Source of the DNA: an uncultured Oscillospiraceae bacterium
GTDB taxonomy: Bacteria > Bacillota > Clostridia > Oscillospirales > Oscillospiraceae
DNA: 64,000 bases
Reading direction: 5' to 3'
NCBI GenBank assembly: GCA_947585425.1
Contig: CANPWZ010000002.1
Location: 62,001-126,000 of the forward strand
Both the position numbers and the translations under genes were made by a program. The notes beneath the pieces were generated by a model, which saw only the letters and a program-made list of their open reading frames with translations, was not told where the DNA came from and ran no database searches. Below, piece after piece: positions 8,157-17,065 of this stretch. Every line of letters starts with the position of its first letter. Positions within the stretch are counted from its first letter, which is position 1.

Positions 8157-8990
8157 TCAGTCAAATCCGAGACCGAAATAACCCTCCGGGGAGGCCCTCC
8201 ACCGGGAGGGCGGCGCAGAGAACAGCCATCGCGCCCCGGCAAAGGGGACGCCGTCCTCCGCGGAGGCGGGCACTCTCACCTCCACGGCCTCCCCGCAGAG
8301 GGCGGACAGGGCCGCCGCCCCCTGTTCCCCATCCTCAGGGGCGCAGAGCAGTTCCTTGACCACGGGCCCGCCCGGCCAGTTCTCCAGGGCGGCGCAGCCG
8401 GAGCCGTGGGCCAGCTCCAGCCGGTACAGCCCGCTGCCGGCATGGGGGCACATGGCGGCCTGATACGCCAGCTCCCCGGCGGAAAAGCGCACGTGGGTCC
8501 GGTCCGCCAGCAGGGACTCCCGCAGTTCGCCGTACTCCTCCGGGGAGAGGGGGGAGAGGGGGGCCGGGGCGGGGGCCGCCCGCAGCGTCCTGTGATAGGA
8601 TCCCGCCTCAAAGCCGCACCGGGCGAAAAATCGGAACAGGGAGGGCTCCGCCGGCACGGTGAGCAGGCAGTCGTACCCTCGGCGGCGCGCGTACTCGGCG
8701 GCGTAGTCCAGCAGCAGGGCGGCGCGGCCCTTCCCCCTGGCCGCCGGGTGGGTGGTCAGGGCGTAGACGTACCCCGCCTTGACGCTCCATCCGTCCCCAA
8801 AGACCAGCTCCACCTCCGGCAGGGCCAGCATGGAGCGCACCGCGCCCTCCTCCGTCAGGATCAGGGGGGCGTCCACACCGCACAGCGCGTAAAACCGCCG
8901 CTGAAAAGTTCCGTCGTCCCCGAAGGCCCCCTCCCAGAGGGCCTCCGCGGCGGGGAGCTCGTCGGGACGGGCGAGCCGCAGCTCGATCAT
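8157..8990 (-). CDS. GNAT family N-acetyltransferase
   Basis: GNAT core KAGYVYALTTHPAARGKGRAALLLDYAAEYARRRGYDCLLTVPAEPSLFRFFARCGF. Confidence 0.85.
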   Translation of the reverse strand: MIELRLARPDELPAAEALWEGAFGDDGTFQRRFYALCGVDAPLILTEEGAVRSMLALPEVELVFGDGWSVKAGYVYALTTHPAARGKGRAALLLDYAAEYARRRGYDCLLTVPAEPSLFRFFARCGFEAGSYHRTLRAAPAPAPLSPLSPEEYGELRESLLADRTHVRFSAGELAYQAAMCPHAGSGLYRLELAHGSGCAALENWPGGPVVKELLCAPEDGEQGAAALSALCGEAVEVRVPASAEDGVPFAGARWLFSAPPSRWRASPEGYFGLGFD

Positions 8991-9913
8991 GGTCCGACCT
9001 CCCGGGCGATGTATTTCTCCAGCAGGATGTCCGGGTAGTAGGACAGCTTAGCCTTCCGCAGACCCTCCAGCCCCATGTCGTCCTCCCGGTTGAGCCATTT
9101 GACCCGGGGATGGGACTCCCGGACCCGGCGGGCCATCTCCCGGTTGACGGCGGCGTAGGCCCCCTGCACGTCTCCGAAGGATTTTTCAAAATTCACGTCG
9201 AAGCACTCCGGGGTGATGAGCCCGCCCAGGGAGAAGGCGATGGGCTTCCCCTCCGCCCGGAGGAGCACCCCCTCCATGCCCAGCTCGTCCATATGCTCCA
9301 GGGCGTCCAGGAGGACGGCGGACTCCTCGGAGATGGTGTCCTCCCCGGCGGCGATCTCCCGCCGCTCCTCCGCCAGGTGGAGCAGGTTCCACTGCCGCTC
9401 CAGTTCCATGCACTCCCCCACGTTGTCGGCGGTCACCGGCTCGGAGGTCCAGTCGGGGAACCGGGCGTCGAAATGGGTGATGTGGTTCCGCTTGGCGTGG
9501 AGCTTTTTCCCCGGCAGGTCGGCCAGGCGGTTCACGTCGTACAGGTAGTCGAAGCTGTCCCGGTGGGCCTCGAACTGGAACCGGCCGGGGCAGGCTGTCT
9601 CGATGGCGTCCCGCTGTTCCGCCGTGAGGCACACCAGCAGCGGGGGGACGCCCTGGGCGGCGGCGTCCTCTCTGATGGCGTCCAGCGCCGGGGCCAGGGG
9701 GCCGGAGCCCGCGGGGTAGAGGTAGGCGGGGCCCAGGGAGCCCACCACCCGGATCAGCAGCCGGTCATCAGACCGGGCGATCTGCTGGGCGTAGATGTTC
9801 CGCCACAGGTAGACGGAGGCGAAGCAGTACTCCAGGGACAGGGCGGGCTCGGCGGCCAGCAGGGGGGCGATCCATTGCCGGTCGGCCAGCCCGGGGTCTT
9901 TGAAGGATAGCAT
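8987..9913 (-). CDS. DUF2156 / phosphatidylglycerol lysyltransferase-like domain protein
   Basis: Start chosen at MLSFKDPG. GKKLHAKRNHITHF and VKWLNREDDMGLEGLRKAKLSYYPDILLEKY typical of DUF2156; 4-nt overlap with the GNAT gene. Confidence 0.82.
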   Translation of the reverse strand: MLSFKDPGLADRQWIAPLLAAEPALSLEYCFASVYLWRNIYAQQIARSDDRLLIRVVGSLGPAYLYPAGSGPLAPALDAIREDAAAQGVPPLLVCLTAEQRDAIETACPGRFQFEAHRDSFDYLYDVNRLADLPGKKLHAKRNHITHFDARFPDWTSEPVTADNVGECMELERQWNLLHLAEERREIAAGEDTISEESAVLLDALEHMDELGMEGVLLRAEGKPIAFSLGGLITPECFDVNFEKSFGDVQGAYAAVNREMARRVRESHPRVKWLNREDDMGLEGLRKAKLSYYPDILLEKYIAREVGP

Positions 9914-9989
9914 AGGAAAGACCATTCTCCTTTGTGTGTCGGTTTGGCATATCATATCATACCGATAGGAAAAGCGCAACAGAAAGATA

Positions 9990-10020
9990 AGAATCCCCAC
10001 GGGTATCCCGTGGGGATTCT
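9990..10020 (-). terminator. rny terminator
   Basis: gaatccccacggg-tat-cccgtggggattc. Confidence 0.75.
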
Positions 10021-10032
10021 CTTTCGCGGATA

Positions 10033-11589
10033 TTACTTTGCGTACTCGATGGCCTTGGTCTCCCGGATGAGGTTGACCTTGATCTGGCCGGGGTACTGGA
10101 GCTCCGCCTCGATCTTGTTGGCAATCTCCCTTGCCAGCAGGGCCAGCCGGTCCTCGGACACCTCTTCGGGCCGGACCATGATGCGCACCTCGCGCCCCGC
10201 CTGGATGGCGTAGGCCTTCTCCACGCCGGGGAAGGAGGAGGACAGCTCCTCCAGCTGTTCCAGGCGCTTGATGTAGTACTCTACGTTCTCCTTGCGGGCG
10301 CCGGGGCGGGCGGCGGAGATGGCGTCGGCCGCCTGGACCAGGCAGGCCACGATGGTCTTGGCCTCCACGTCCCCGTGGTGGGCCTCGATGGCGTGGATGA
10401 CCGCCTCGCTCTCGTGGTACTTCCGGGCCAGCTCCACGCCCAGCTGGACGTGGGAGCCCTCCACCTCGTGGTCCACCGACTTGCCCAGATCGTGGAGCAG
10501 GCCGGCGCGCTTGGCCTCGGCCACGTTGGCGCCCAGCTCGGCGGCCAGCAGGCCGGCCAGGTGGGACACCTCGATGGAGTGGTTCAGCACGTTCTGGCCG
10601 AAGCTGGTGCGGTAGTGCTGGCGGCCCAGCAGCTTGACCAGCTCGGGGTTCAGGCCGTGGACGTTGGTCTCGAACACGGCGCGCTCGCCCTCGGCGCGGA
10701 TGGTGGCGTCCACCTCCCGCTTGGCCTTCTCCACCATCTCCTCGATGCGGGTGGGGTGGATGCGGCCGTCCAGGATGAGCTTTTCCAGGGCCAGCCGGGC
10801 GATCTCCCGGCGCACCGGGTCGAAGCAGGACACGGTGATGGCCTCGGGGGTGTCGTCGATGATGAGGTCCACGCCGGTCATGGTCTCCAGGGTCCGGATG
10901 TTCCGGCCCTCCCGGCCGATGATGCGGCCCTTCATCTCATCGTTGGGGAGGGGCACCACGGACACGGTGGCCTCGGACACATGGTCGGCGGCGCACCGCT
11001 GGATGGCCAGGGCGATCTGCTCCCTGGCGTAGTTGTCGGCCTCCTCCTTGAAGCGGGCCTGGATCTCCTTGAGCTTGACGGCCTCCTCGTGGGTGACGGC
11101 GTCGGCCAGCTGGTCGATGAGGTAGCGCTTGGCCTCGTCCACCGTCAGGCCGGAGATGCGCTCCAGCATCTCCAGCTGGCTGGCCTTGATCTGGTCCAGC
11201 TCCGCCTTCTCCGCGTCCAGGGAGGCGATGCGGGCGGTGACCGCCTCCTCCTTGTGCTCCAGGTTCTCCAGCTTTTTGTCCAGGTTCTCCTCCTTCTGGT
11301 TCAGGCGGTTCTCCTGGCGCTGGACCTCCGCGCGGCGGTCCTTGATCTCCTTGTCGAATTCGCTGCGGGCTTTGAGGATCTCCTCTTTTGCCTCCACGGT
11401 GGCCTCGCGCTTCTTGCTCTCGGCGCTCCGTGTGGCCTCGTTGATGATGCGCAGGGCCTCTTCCTCGGCGGAGCCGATCTCCCGCTCCGCGGCGGCCTTC
11501 CGCCGCTGATAGCCCACCACCAGGCCGACGGCGAGGCAGAGCACGCCTGCCGCCACGGCCACGATGACCAGTACGAACACTGGGATCAT
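10033..11589 (-). CDS. rny: Ribonuclease Y
   Basis: N-terminal TM, coiled coil, KH ([15 protein letters not shown]), HD domain ([17 protein letters not shown]...HDLGK). Confidence 0.98.
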   Translation of the reverse strand: MIPVFVLVIVAVAAGVLCLAVGLVVGYQRRKAAAEREIGSAEEEALRIINEATRSAESKKREATVEAKEEILKARSEFDKEIKDRRAEVQRQENRLNQKEENLDKKLENLEHKEEAVTARIASLDAEKAELDQIKASQLEMLERISGLTVDEAKRYLIDQLADAVTHEEAVKLKEIQARFKEEADNYAREQIALAIQRCAADHVSEATVSVVPLPNDEMKGRIIGREGRNIRTLETMTGVDLIIDDTPEAITVSCFDPVRREIARLALEKLILDGRIHPTRIEEMVEKAKREVDATIRAEGERAVFETNVHGLNPELVKLLGRQHYRTSFGQNVLNHSIEVSHLAGLLAAELGANVAEAKRAGLLHDLGKSVDHEVEGSHVQLGVELARKYHESEAVIHAIEAHHGDVEAKTIVACLVQAADAISAARPGARKENVEYYIKRLEQLEELSSSFPGVEKAYAIQAGREVRIMVRPEEVSEDRLALLAREIANKIEAELQYPGQIKVNLIRETKAIEYAK

Positions 11590-11878
11590 TTGAGTTCCAC
11601 ACCTCCTGTTACATAAGTTTTTTGACGTTTTTCAAGCATAATGAAACGCGATACGCATGAAAGCGCACCGCGATAATCGAAAAACCGCCCCCGTTTGGGC
11701 GCACTATTCGGGTTTACAATCTATCAGACGGACCGTATAGAAACGCCGAAAGGCGCTGCAAACTCAAAAAACGGGGAGAGCTTCCCACGGTTTTTCAGAA
11801 TTATCCTTCCAATATTGTAAAGGCCGGGCGCTTTCCTGTCAAGGGGGTTTTCAAACATTATTTTGGGTTTTGCCGATA

Positions 11879-11904
11879 AAAACTCCCCCGAACGGGGGAG
11901 TTTT
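11879..11904 (-). terminator. Terminator downstream of the ApbE-like gene
   Basis: aaaactcccccg-aa-cgggggagtttt. Confidence 0.8.
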
Positions 11905-12949
11905 ATGGTCTGGCGACAGAGAGCGTGCGGGCGCCGGAGAGGGTAAAGGACCCCTCCAGCCCGGCGGTGACGGTGACGGAGCCGTCCTCCGACACCAGGA
12001 CGGCCTCGAAATCCCGGTGGGCCCGCCAGTAGTCCAGGGCCGCCTCCCGGCCCATGACGAAGAGCGCGGTGGAGAGAGCGTCGGCATAGAGGCCGGAGTC
12101 CGCCGCCACGGTGACCGAGGCCAGCCCGCTCCGGGCGGGGGCGCCGGTGCGGGGGTCCATGATGTGCCAGTAGCGGACGCCGTCCTGCTCAAAATAGCGC
12201 TCGTATCCCCCGGAGGTGACCACCGCCTTGTTGGAGACGGACACCACGCCCAGATACCCCTCCTTGTCCGCCGGGTCCCGGACGGCCACCCGCCAGTCCG
12301 ACCCGTCGGGCTTGGAGCCCACGGTGTGGATATTGCCCCCCAGTTCCAGCAGGGCGCTCTCCACGCCCTTTTCCCGCAGCAGGGCGGCCAGCGCGTCCCC
12401 GGCGTACCCCTTGGCCACGGCGCCCAGGTCGATCTCCGCACCGGCGGGCAGGGAGGCGGTGTCCCCCTCCAGCCGCACCTCTGTGTAGTCCACTTTTTCC
12501 AGCAGGGCGGCCAGCGTGTCCCCGTCGGGGACGGTATAGTCCCCGGTGGTGAAGCCCCAGGCCCGGACCACCGGGTAGATGGTGACGTCCAAAGCGCCGC
12601 CCGTGCGCTCACACAGCTCCAGCGCCCGCCCCAGCAGGTCCGCCGTGTCGGGGGAGAGGGCGGCGGTCCCCGCCCGGTTGAGGGCGGACACATCGCTGTC
12701 CGGGTCGGTGACGGACAGGAGGGCTTCCAGATCCAGGACCCGGGCTTTGGCGGCGTCCAGGGCGTCCGATTCCCCGCCGTATACCGTGAGGGTCATCACC
12801 GTGTCCATGGCGGCGAAGGTGGTCTTTGCCGGCGCCGGCGCGGGCGTGCAGCCAAATGCCCCAAAAAGCGCCGAAAGTGACGCGAAAAGCGCCAAAAACG
12901 CCGCGAAAGCGCGGGCTTTTGCGCGGCCCTTTTTGAGGGCTCGCCTCAT
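11903..12949 (-). CDS. FAD:protein FMN transferase, ApbE family
   Basis: AMDTVMTLTVYG, DLGAVAKGYAGDAL, GGNIHTVGSKPDG, HIMDPRTGAPA; start MRRALKKGRAKARAF with signal-like N-terminus. Confidence 0.93.
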   Translation of the reverse strand: MRRALKKGRAKARAFAAFLALFASLSALFGAFGCTPAPAPAKTTFAAMDTVMTLTVYGGESDALDAAKARVLDLEALLSVTDPDSDVSALNRAGTAALSPDTADLLGRALELCERTGGALDVTIYPVVRAWGFTTGDYTVPDGDTLAALLEKVDYTEVRLEGDTASLPAGAEIDLGAVAKGYAGDALAALLREKGVESALLELGGNIHTVGSKPDGSDWRVAVRDPADKEGYLGVVSVSNKAVVTSGGYERYFEQDGVRYWHIMDPRTGAPARSGLASVTVAADSGLYADALSTALFVMGREAALDYWRAHRDFEAVLVSEDGSVTVTAGLEGSFTLSGARTLSVARP

Positions 12950-13434
12950 CGCGCCGCCTCGGGGATGGAGTCGTCCTCGTCGATCCACTCCTTCTCCACG
13001 TCCACCACCCGGTAGCCGGTGGGGGTGTCCCGCACCACCACCCGGCTGATGCCCGCGTTGATGATGAGCCGGCGGCACATGGAGCAGCAGGTGGAGCCCT
13101 GGATCAGCTCCCCGGTGGCCGGGTCCTTGCAGGCCAGGTACAGGGTGGCCCCCAGCACCTCCCGGCGGGAGGCGGAGATGATGGCGTTGGCCTCGGCATG
13201 GACGGAGCGGCACAGCTCATACCGCTCCCCGGAGGGGATCTTCATGGCCTCCCGGGTGCAGCAGCCCAGATCCCCGCAGTTCTTCCGGCCCCGGGGGGCG
13301 CCGTTGTAGCCGGAGGAGACGATCTCGTCGTTCTGGACGATGATGGCCCCGTAATGCCGGCGCATACAGGTGGAGCGCTCCAGCACGGTGGAGGCGATGT
13401 CCAGATAGTAGTTTTCCTTGTCGATGCGAGCCAT
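12946..13434 (-). CDS. Deoxycytidylate (dCMP) deaminase family protein
   Basis: CDA zinc motif SVHAEANAII...GSTCCSMCRRLIINAGI. Confidence 0.92.
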   Translation of the reverse strand: MARIDKENYYLDIASTVLERSTCMRRHYGAIIVQNDEIVSSGYNGAPRGRKNCGDLGCCTREAMKIPSGERYELCRSVHAEANAIISASRREVLGATLYLACKDPATGELIQGSTCCSMCRRLIINAGISRVVVRDTPTGYRVVDVEKEWIDEDDSIPEAAR

Positions 13435-13605
13435 AGGGAGGCCCCCTTTCAATGCCTATCCAGTATAGCAGGTTTTCCACCGATAGGCAATGAAAGATTC
13501 ACATTTTGTTTACGCTTACCCCATTGACGGGGACAAAATGGAGGCTTAATATAAAGGTATCCTTCAGGAGTGCTCCAAAATCGCCCGGTGAGGAGGTGAG
13601 CGCCT

Positions 13606-14001
13606 ATGATCCGAAGGGCTTTGACCCAGTTCATGGCGGGCCGCTACGGCGGCGACCAGCTAAATATGTTCCTCATCGTGGTCTATGTGATCCTCTGCGT
13701 CATCGGGCTGTTCGTCCGCTGGGGGATCCTGGAGCTCATCGCCCTGGTGCTGGTGATCCTGTGCCTGTTCCGCTCCCTCTCCCGGAACATCGACAGGCGG
13801 CGGGCGGAGAACGCGAAATTCCTCCAGCTGGCGCGGCCCATCGCCCGGCGCTTCAGCTCCTTCCGCGCCCGGATGGGCGATCGGGATCACCGCTACTTCA
13901 AGTGCCCCAACTGCGGCCAGCAGATGCGGGTGCCCCGGGGCAAGGGACGGATCACCGTCCACTGCCGGTCCTGCGGCGCCACCTTTGAGGAGAAGAGCTG
14001 A
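13606..14001 (+). CDS. Membrane protein with C-terminal zinc ribbon
   Basis: Hydrophobic N-terminal segments; CPNCGQQMRVPRGKGRITVHCRSCGATF. Confidence 0.8.
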   Translation: MIRRALTQFMAGRYGGDQLNMFLIVVYVILCVIGLFVRWGILELIALVLVILCLFRSLSRNIDRRRAENAKFLQLARPIARRFSSFRARMGDRDHRYFKCPNCGQQMRVPRGKGRITVHCRSCGATFEEKS

Positions 14002-14051
14002 ATCTGGGAAAAATGGCCCCCTGAGCGGGAAAACCCGCCCGGGGGGTCTTG

Positions 14052-15470
14052 TCATGCCGGGACGGGCCAGCCGCCCGCCGGTTTGGCGGAGAGCTGCCGC
14101 CAGGTCCGGCAGATCACCACGGCGGACAGCGCCGCCGTGAGGAGATCCGACACCGGCATGGACCACAGCACCCCGTCCAGCCCCAGGAACCTGGGCAGGA
14201 GGAGGGCGAAGCCCACGCCGAACACGATCTCCCGGACCATGGACAGCATGGTGGAGGCGGCGGCCCTGCCCATGGCCTGGAGAAAGATGAACGCCGCCTT
14301 GTTCACGCAGGCGAAGACCACCATGCAGAGGTAGACGCGAAAGGCTTTCACGGCGAACTGGGAGTAGTATACGCTCTCGTTGGCCGCGCCGAAGACGCGG
14401 ATCAGGGCGCCGGGGAAGAACTCGGCGATCACCAGCGCCGCCGCCCCCACGCACGCCTCCGCCGCCAGCAGCCGGAGAAACAGGCGCTGGACCCGGTCGG
14501 CGCGGCCCGCGCCCATGTTGAAGCCCACGATGGGGATGCAGCCCGCCGCCATTCCCACTACGATAGAGATGACGATCTGAAAGAACTTCATCACGATGCC
14601 CACCACCGCCATGGGGATCTGGGCGTACTGGGGCTGGCCGAACACGGCGTCCAGAGCGCCGTATTTGCGGATCATGTTGTTGATGGCCGCCATGGCCGCC
14701 ACCAGTGAGATCTGGGACAGGAAGCTGCATATCCCCAGGGCCAGCGTCCGGCCCATGAGCCGGGGCCGCGGCCGGAAGTCCTCCCGGGAGAGTTTTACCG
14801 TTTTGGTGTGGCAGAGGTACCACGCGGCCAGGGCGGCGGTGACGATCTGGCCCAGGACGGTGGCCACGGCGGCCCCCATCATCCCCCAGCGGAGGGCGAA
14901 GATGAACACCGGGTCCAGCACGATGTTCAGCGCCGCCCCCGCCAGGGTGGAGGCCATGGCGAACCGGGGGCTGCCGTCGGCGCGGATGACAGGGTTCATG
15001 GCCTGGCCGAACATATAGAAGGGGACGCCCAGGGTGATCCAGAAGAAATACTCCCTGGAGTGACGGAAGGTCTCGGCATTGACGGTGCCGCCGAACATGG
15101 CGATGATTTGGTCCGAGAAGGCCAGGTAGACCGCCGTCAGGACGAGGCCCGAGAGGACGGTCAGCAAAACGGAGCCGCCTACGCTGCGCCCGGCGTCCCC
15201 GGCGTCCTTTTTACCGAGGCTGAGGCTGACGAAGGCGCAGCAGCCGTCCCCGATCATCACGGCCACCGCCAGGGCGATGACCGTCAGCGGGAAGACCACG
15301 GTGTTGGCGGCGTTGCCGTAGGAGCCCAGATAGGCGGCGTTGGCGATGAAGATCTGATCCACGATGTTGTAGAGCGCCCCCACAAGAAGGGAGATGATAC
15401 AGGGCACGGCGTATTTGCCCATCAGCTCTCCGATGGGCGCCGTGGCGAGGCGGGACTGATCCTGCTGCAT
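14052..15470 (-). CDS. MATE family efflux transporter
   Basis: 472 aa from MQQDQSRL; GELMGKYAVPCIISLLVGALYNIVDQIFIAN and multiple TM segments. Confidence 0.92.
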   Translation of the reverse strand: MQQDQSRLATAPIGELMGKYAVPCIISLLVGALYNIVDQIFIANAAYLGSYGNAANTVVFPLTVIALAVAVMIGDGCCAFVSLSLGKKDAGDAGRSVGGSVLLTVLSGLVLTAVYLAFSDQIIAMFGGTVNAETFRHSREYFFWITLGVPFYMFGQAMNPVIRADGSPRFAMASTLAGAALNIVLDPVFIFALRWGMMGAAVATVLGQIVTAALAAWYLCHTKTVKLSREDFRPRPRLMGRTLALGICSFLSQISLVAAMAAINNMIRKYGALDAVFGQPQYAQIPMAVVGIVMKFFQIVISIVVGMAAGCIPIVGFNMGAGRADRVQRLFLRLLAAEACVGAAALVIAEFFPGALIRVFGAANESVYYSQFAVKAFRVYLCMVVFACVNKAAFIFLQAMGRAAASTMLSMVREIVFGVGFALLLPRFLGLDGVLWSMPVSDLLTAALSAVVICRTWRQLSAKPAGGWPVPA

Positions 15471-15494
15471 AAGATTACCTCCTATAAACGCGAA

Positions 15495-15531
15495 AAGAGG
15501 CGTAAGTCCAGTAGCTGGACTTACGCCTCTT
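15495..15531 (-). promoter_or_regulatory. Perfect 17-bp stem hairpin in the predicted MATE 5' leader
   Basis: aagaggcgtaagtccag-tag-ctggacttacgcctctt; on the minus strand followed by a short T-run, then the SD and start of the MATE gene. Confidence 0.7.
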
Positions 15532-15548
15532 GGCCGCGCACTATTGAA

Positions 15549-15577
15549 ATCATAGCAGGAGATCGGAAAACGCGCAA
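15549..15577 (-). promoter_or_regulatory. Putative promoter of the MATE gene
   Basis: Minus-strand TTGCGC - 17 bp - TATGAT. Confidence 0.5.
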
Positions 15578-15664
15578 AGGCATTTTTGAACAATCTTTTT
15601 GCCGGCAGACCGGCGAAAAAATCGTCACACGGGACAATTTTTCCGGGGGAAGACCCCGCCGCCC

Positions 15665-16075
15665 TTACTGGTTGTTGGGCCGGTTGAGCATCACGCTGTC
15701 CCGGCTCATTTTCTGGCGCAGCAGCAGGAAGTTGGGCATGCCGCCGGCGGCGCAGGTTTGCCGGGCGATGGTCTCGGCGTAGGGGAAGAGCTGCTGGTAA
15801 CACTGGACGTGGAAGTCCTTTTTGTCCTCGTCGGTGACATAGCCGGTGATCTCGAAGATGCCGGCCAGCTCCAGGGAGATGAAGAACCTGTGGTCGGGGC
15901 CGTCGGTCTTGTCCTTGACGCATTGGTACAGCTTGGCCATGCAGCGGGTGCTGTCCTGGTTGTAGTTCACCGAGAAGGAGAAGTTGTTTTCCAGCTGGAT
16001 CTGGCCGGGCTTGTCCAGCTTGTTGAAGAATTGCAGGTCCTGGAGCTTATAGGAGAGCATATTGAGTTCCGCCAT
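15665..16075 (-). CDS. SecB-like protein (preprotein translocase SecB family fold)
   Basis: FFISLELAGIFEITGY...QLFPYAETIARQTCAAGGMPNFLL resembles the SecB C-terminal half (PYAR...GGFPxLxL). Confidence 0.65.
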   Translation of the reverse strand: MAELNMLSYKLQDLQFFNKLDKPGQIQLENNFSFSVNYNQDSTRCMAKLYQCVKDKTDGPDHRFFISLELAGIFEITGYVTDEDKKDFHVQCYQQLFPYAETIARQTCAAGGMPNFLLLRQKMSRDSVMLNRPNNQ

Positions 16076-16158
16076 GGGGGACACCTCCAAACGATCAGAT
16101 TCAAGCGTCTCCATTGTAGCACAGCGGGGGAAAATCTACAAGCCCCCGGGAAAAATGT

Positions 16159-17052
16159 TTACAGTTGGCCCAGGGGGGTGTCCCACAGACGGATGGAGGC
16201 CACGGGGCGAGAGGCCGCTCCCGACTTGCGGGCGATGACAGCCTCCGCCTGCTCCTCCGTCATGCCGTACCCCGCGGCCTCGGCGCGGAAGTAGTCGGCG
16301 TTCCCTTCGTCGTGCCGCTTCAAATCGAAGCCCGCGGGGATCACCGCAGCCCAGGCCCGGCCCTCCGGCAGGCCGAAGGCCGATATGCTCTCAAACTGGA
16401 ACCAGCAGGCGTTTTTGGCGTAATAGGCGTTCAGTTCCACGTTTTTTTCCAGCAGCCGGTCCAGATGGGCGGGCACCTGCTGGTTGAGAATTACCGAAAC
16501 GGGGGCGCGGCGGGCCAGGGACTCCCGCAGCTCCAGGCAGGACAGGGGGTCCCCGCCGGCGGAGAAGTATCCGCCGGTGGTGGGGTCCAGGGCGGTCCAC
16601 TTGTGCAGCGCGCGGTCGTAGACCTCGGCCACCACATGGTTGTCCGTGTCGTAGGGGGAGAAGGGGAACATCCACACCCGGCGGGCGTGGATGCCCAGGG
16701 CCAGGCAGCACTCCACCAGGATCTTCGCCTTGTTCAGGCAGTTGATGCCCGCCTCCGGCTTTCCGAAGCTGTAGTCCAGCAGGGCCAGGGAGTTCATGGG
16801 GACGTGGTTGTCGTAGTCGCTCTTGTGGGTGAGTTTGGGGGCCATCCAGCGGCAGAGGCGCAGGGCCCGCTGGAAGTCGCTCCCCCGGCCCGCCACCCGT
16901 TCGATGGGCCAGCGGGCCTTCAGCTCGGTGAACTCCGGGCAGTCGAATCGGTAGGTCAGAGGGAAGGCCTCCCCTTCGGCCAGCGGGGGAAGCTGGAACA
17001 AAATGCCCCGGTAGACGTCCAGAAGGATCTCACTGTGTTCGCGTCTGTTCAT
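16159..17052 (-). CDS. Transglutaminase-like domain protein
   Basis: INCLNKAKILVECCLALGIHARRVWMFPFSPYDTDNHVVAEVYDRALHKWTALDPTTGGYF: Cys/His/Asp triad arrangement. Confidence 0.82.
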   Translation of the reverse strand: MNRREHSEILLDVYRGILFQLPPLAEGEAFPLTYRFDCPEFTELKARWPIERVAGRGSDFQRALRLCRWMAPKLTHKSDYDNHVPMNSLALLDYSFGKPEAGINCLNKAKILVECCLALGIHARRVWMFPFSPYDTDNHVVAEVYDRALHKWTALDPTTGGYFSAGGDPLSCLELRESLARRAPVSVILNQQVPAHLDRLLEKNVELNAYYAKNACWFQFESISAFGLPEGRAWAAVIPAGFDLKRHDEGNADYFRAEAAGYGMTEEQAEAVIARKSGAASRPVASIRLWDTPLGQL

Positions 17053-17065
17053 AGAGCCACCCCCG

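Noticed and set aside
15665-17052. Toxin-antitoxin-chaperone (TAC) system around the SecB-like gene
   Set aside because: The neighbours are a MATE transporter and a transglutaminase-like protein; no toxin or antitoxin ORF is adjacent.
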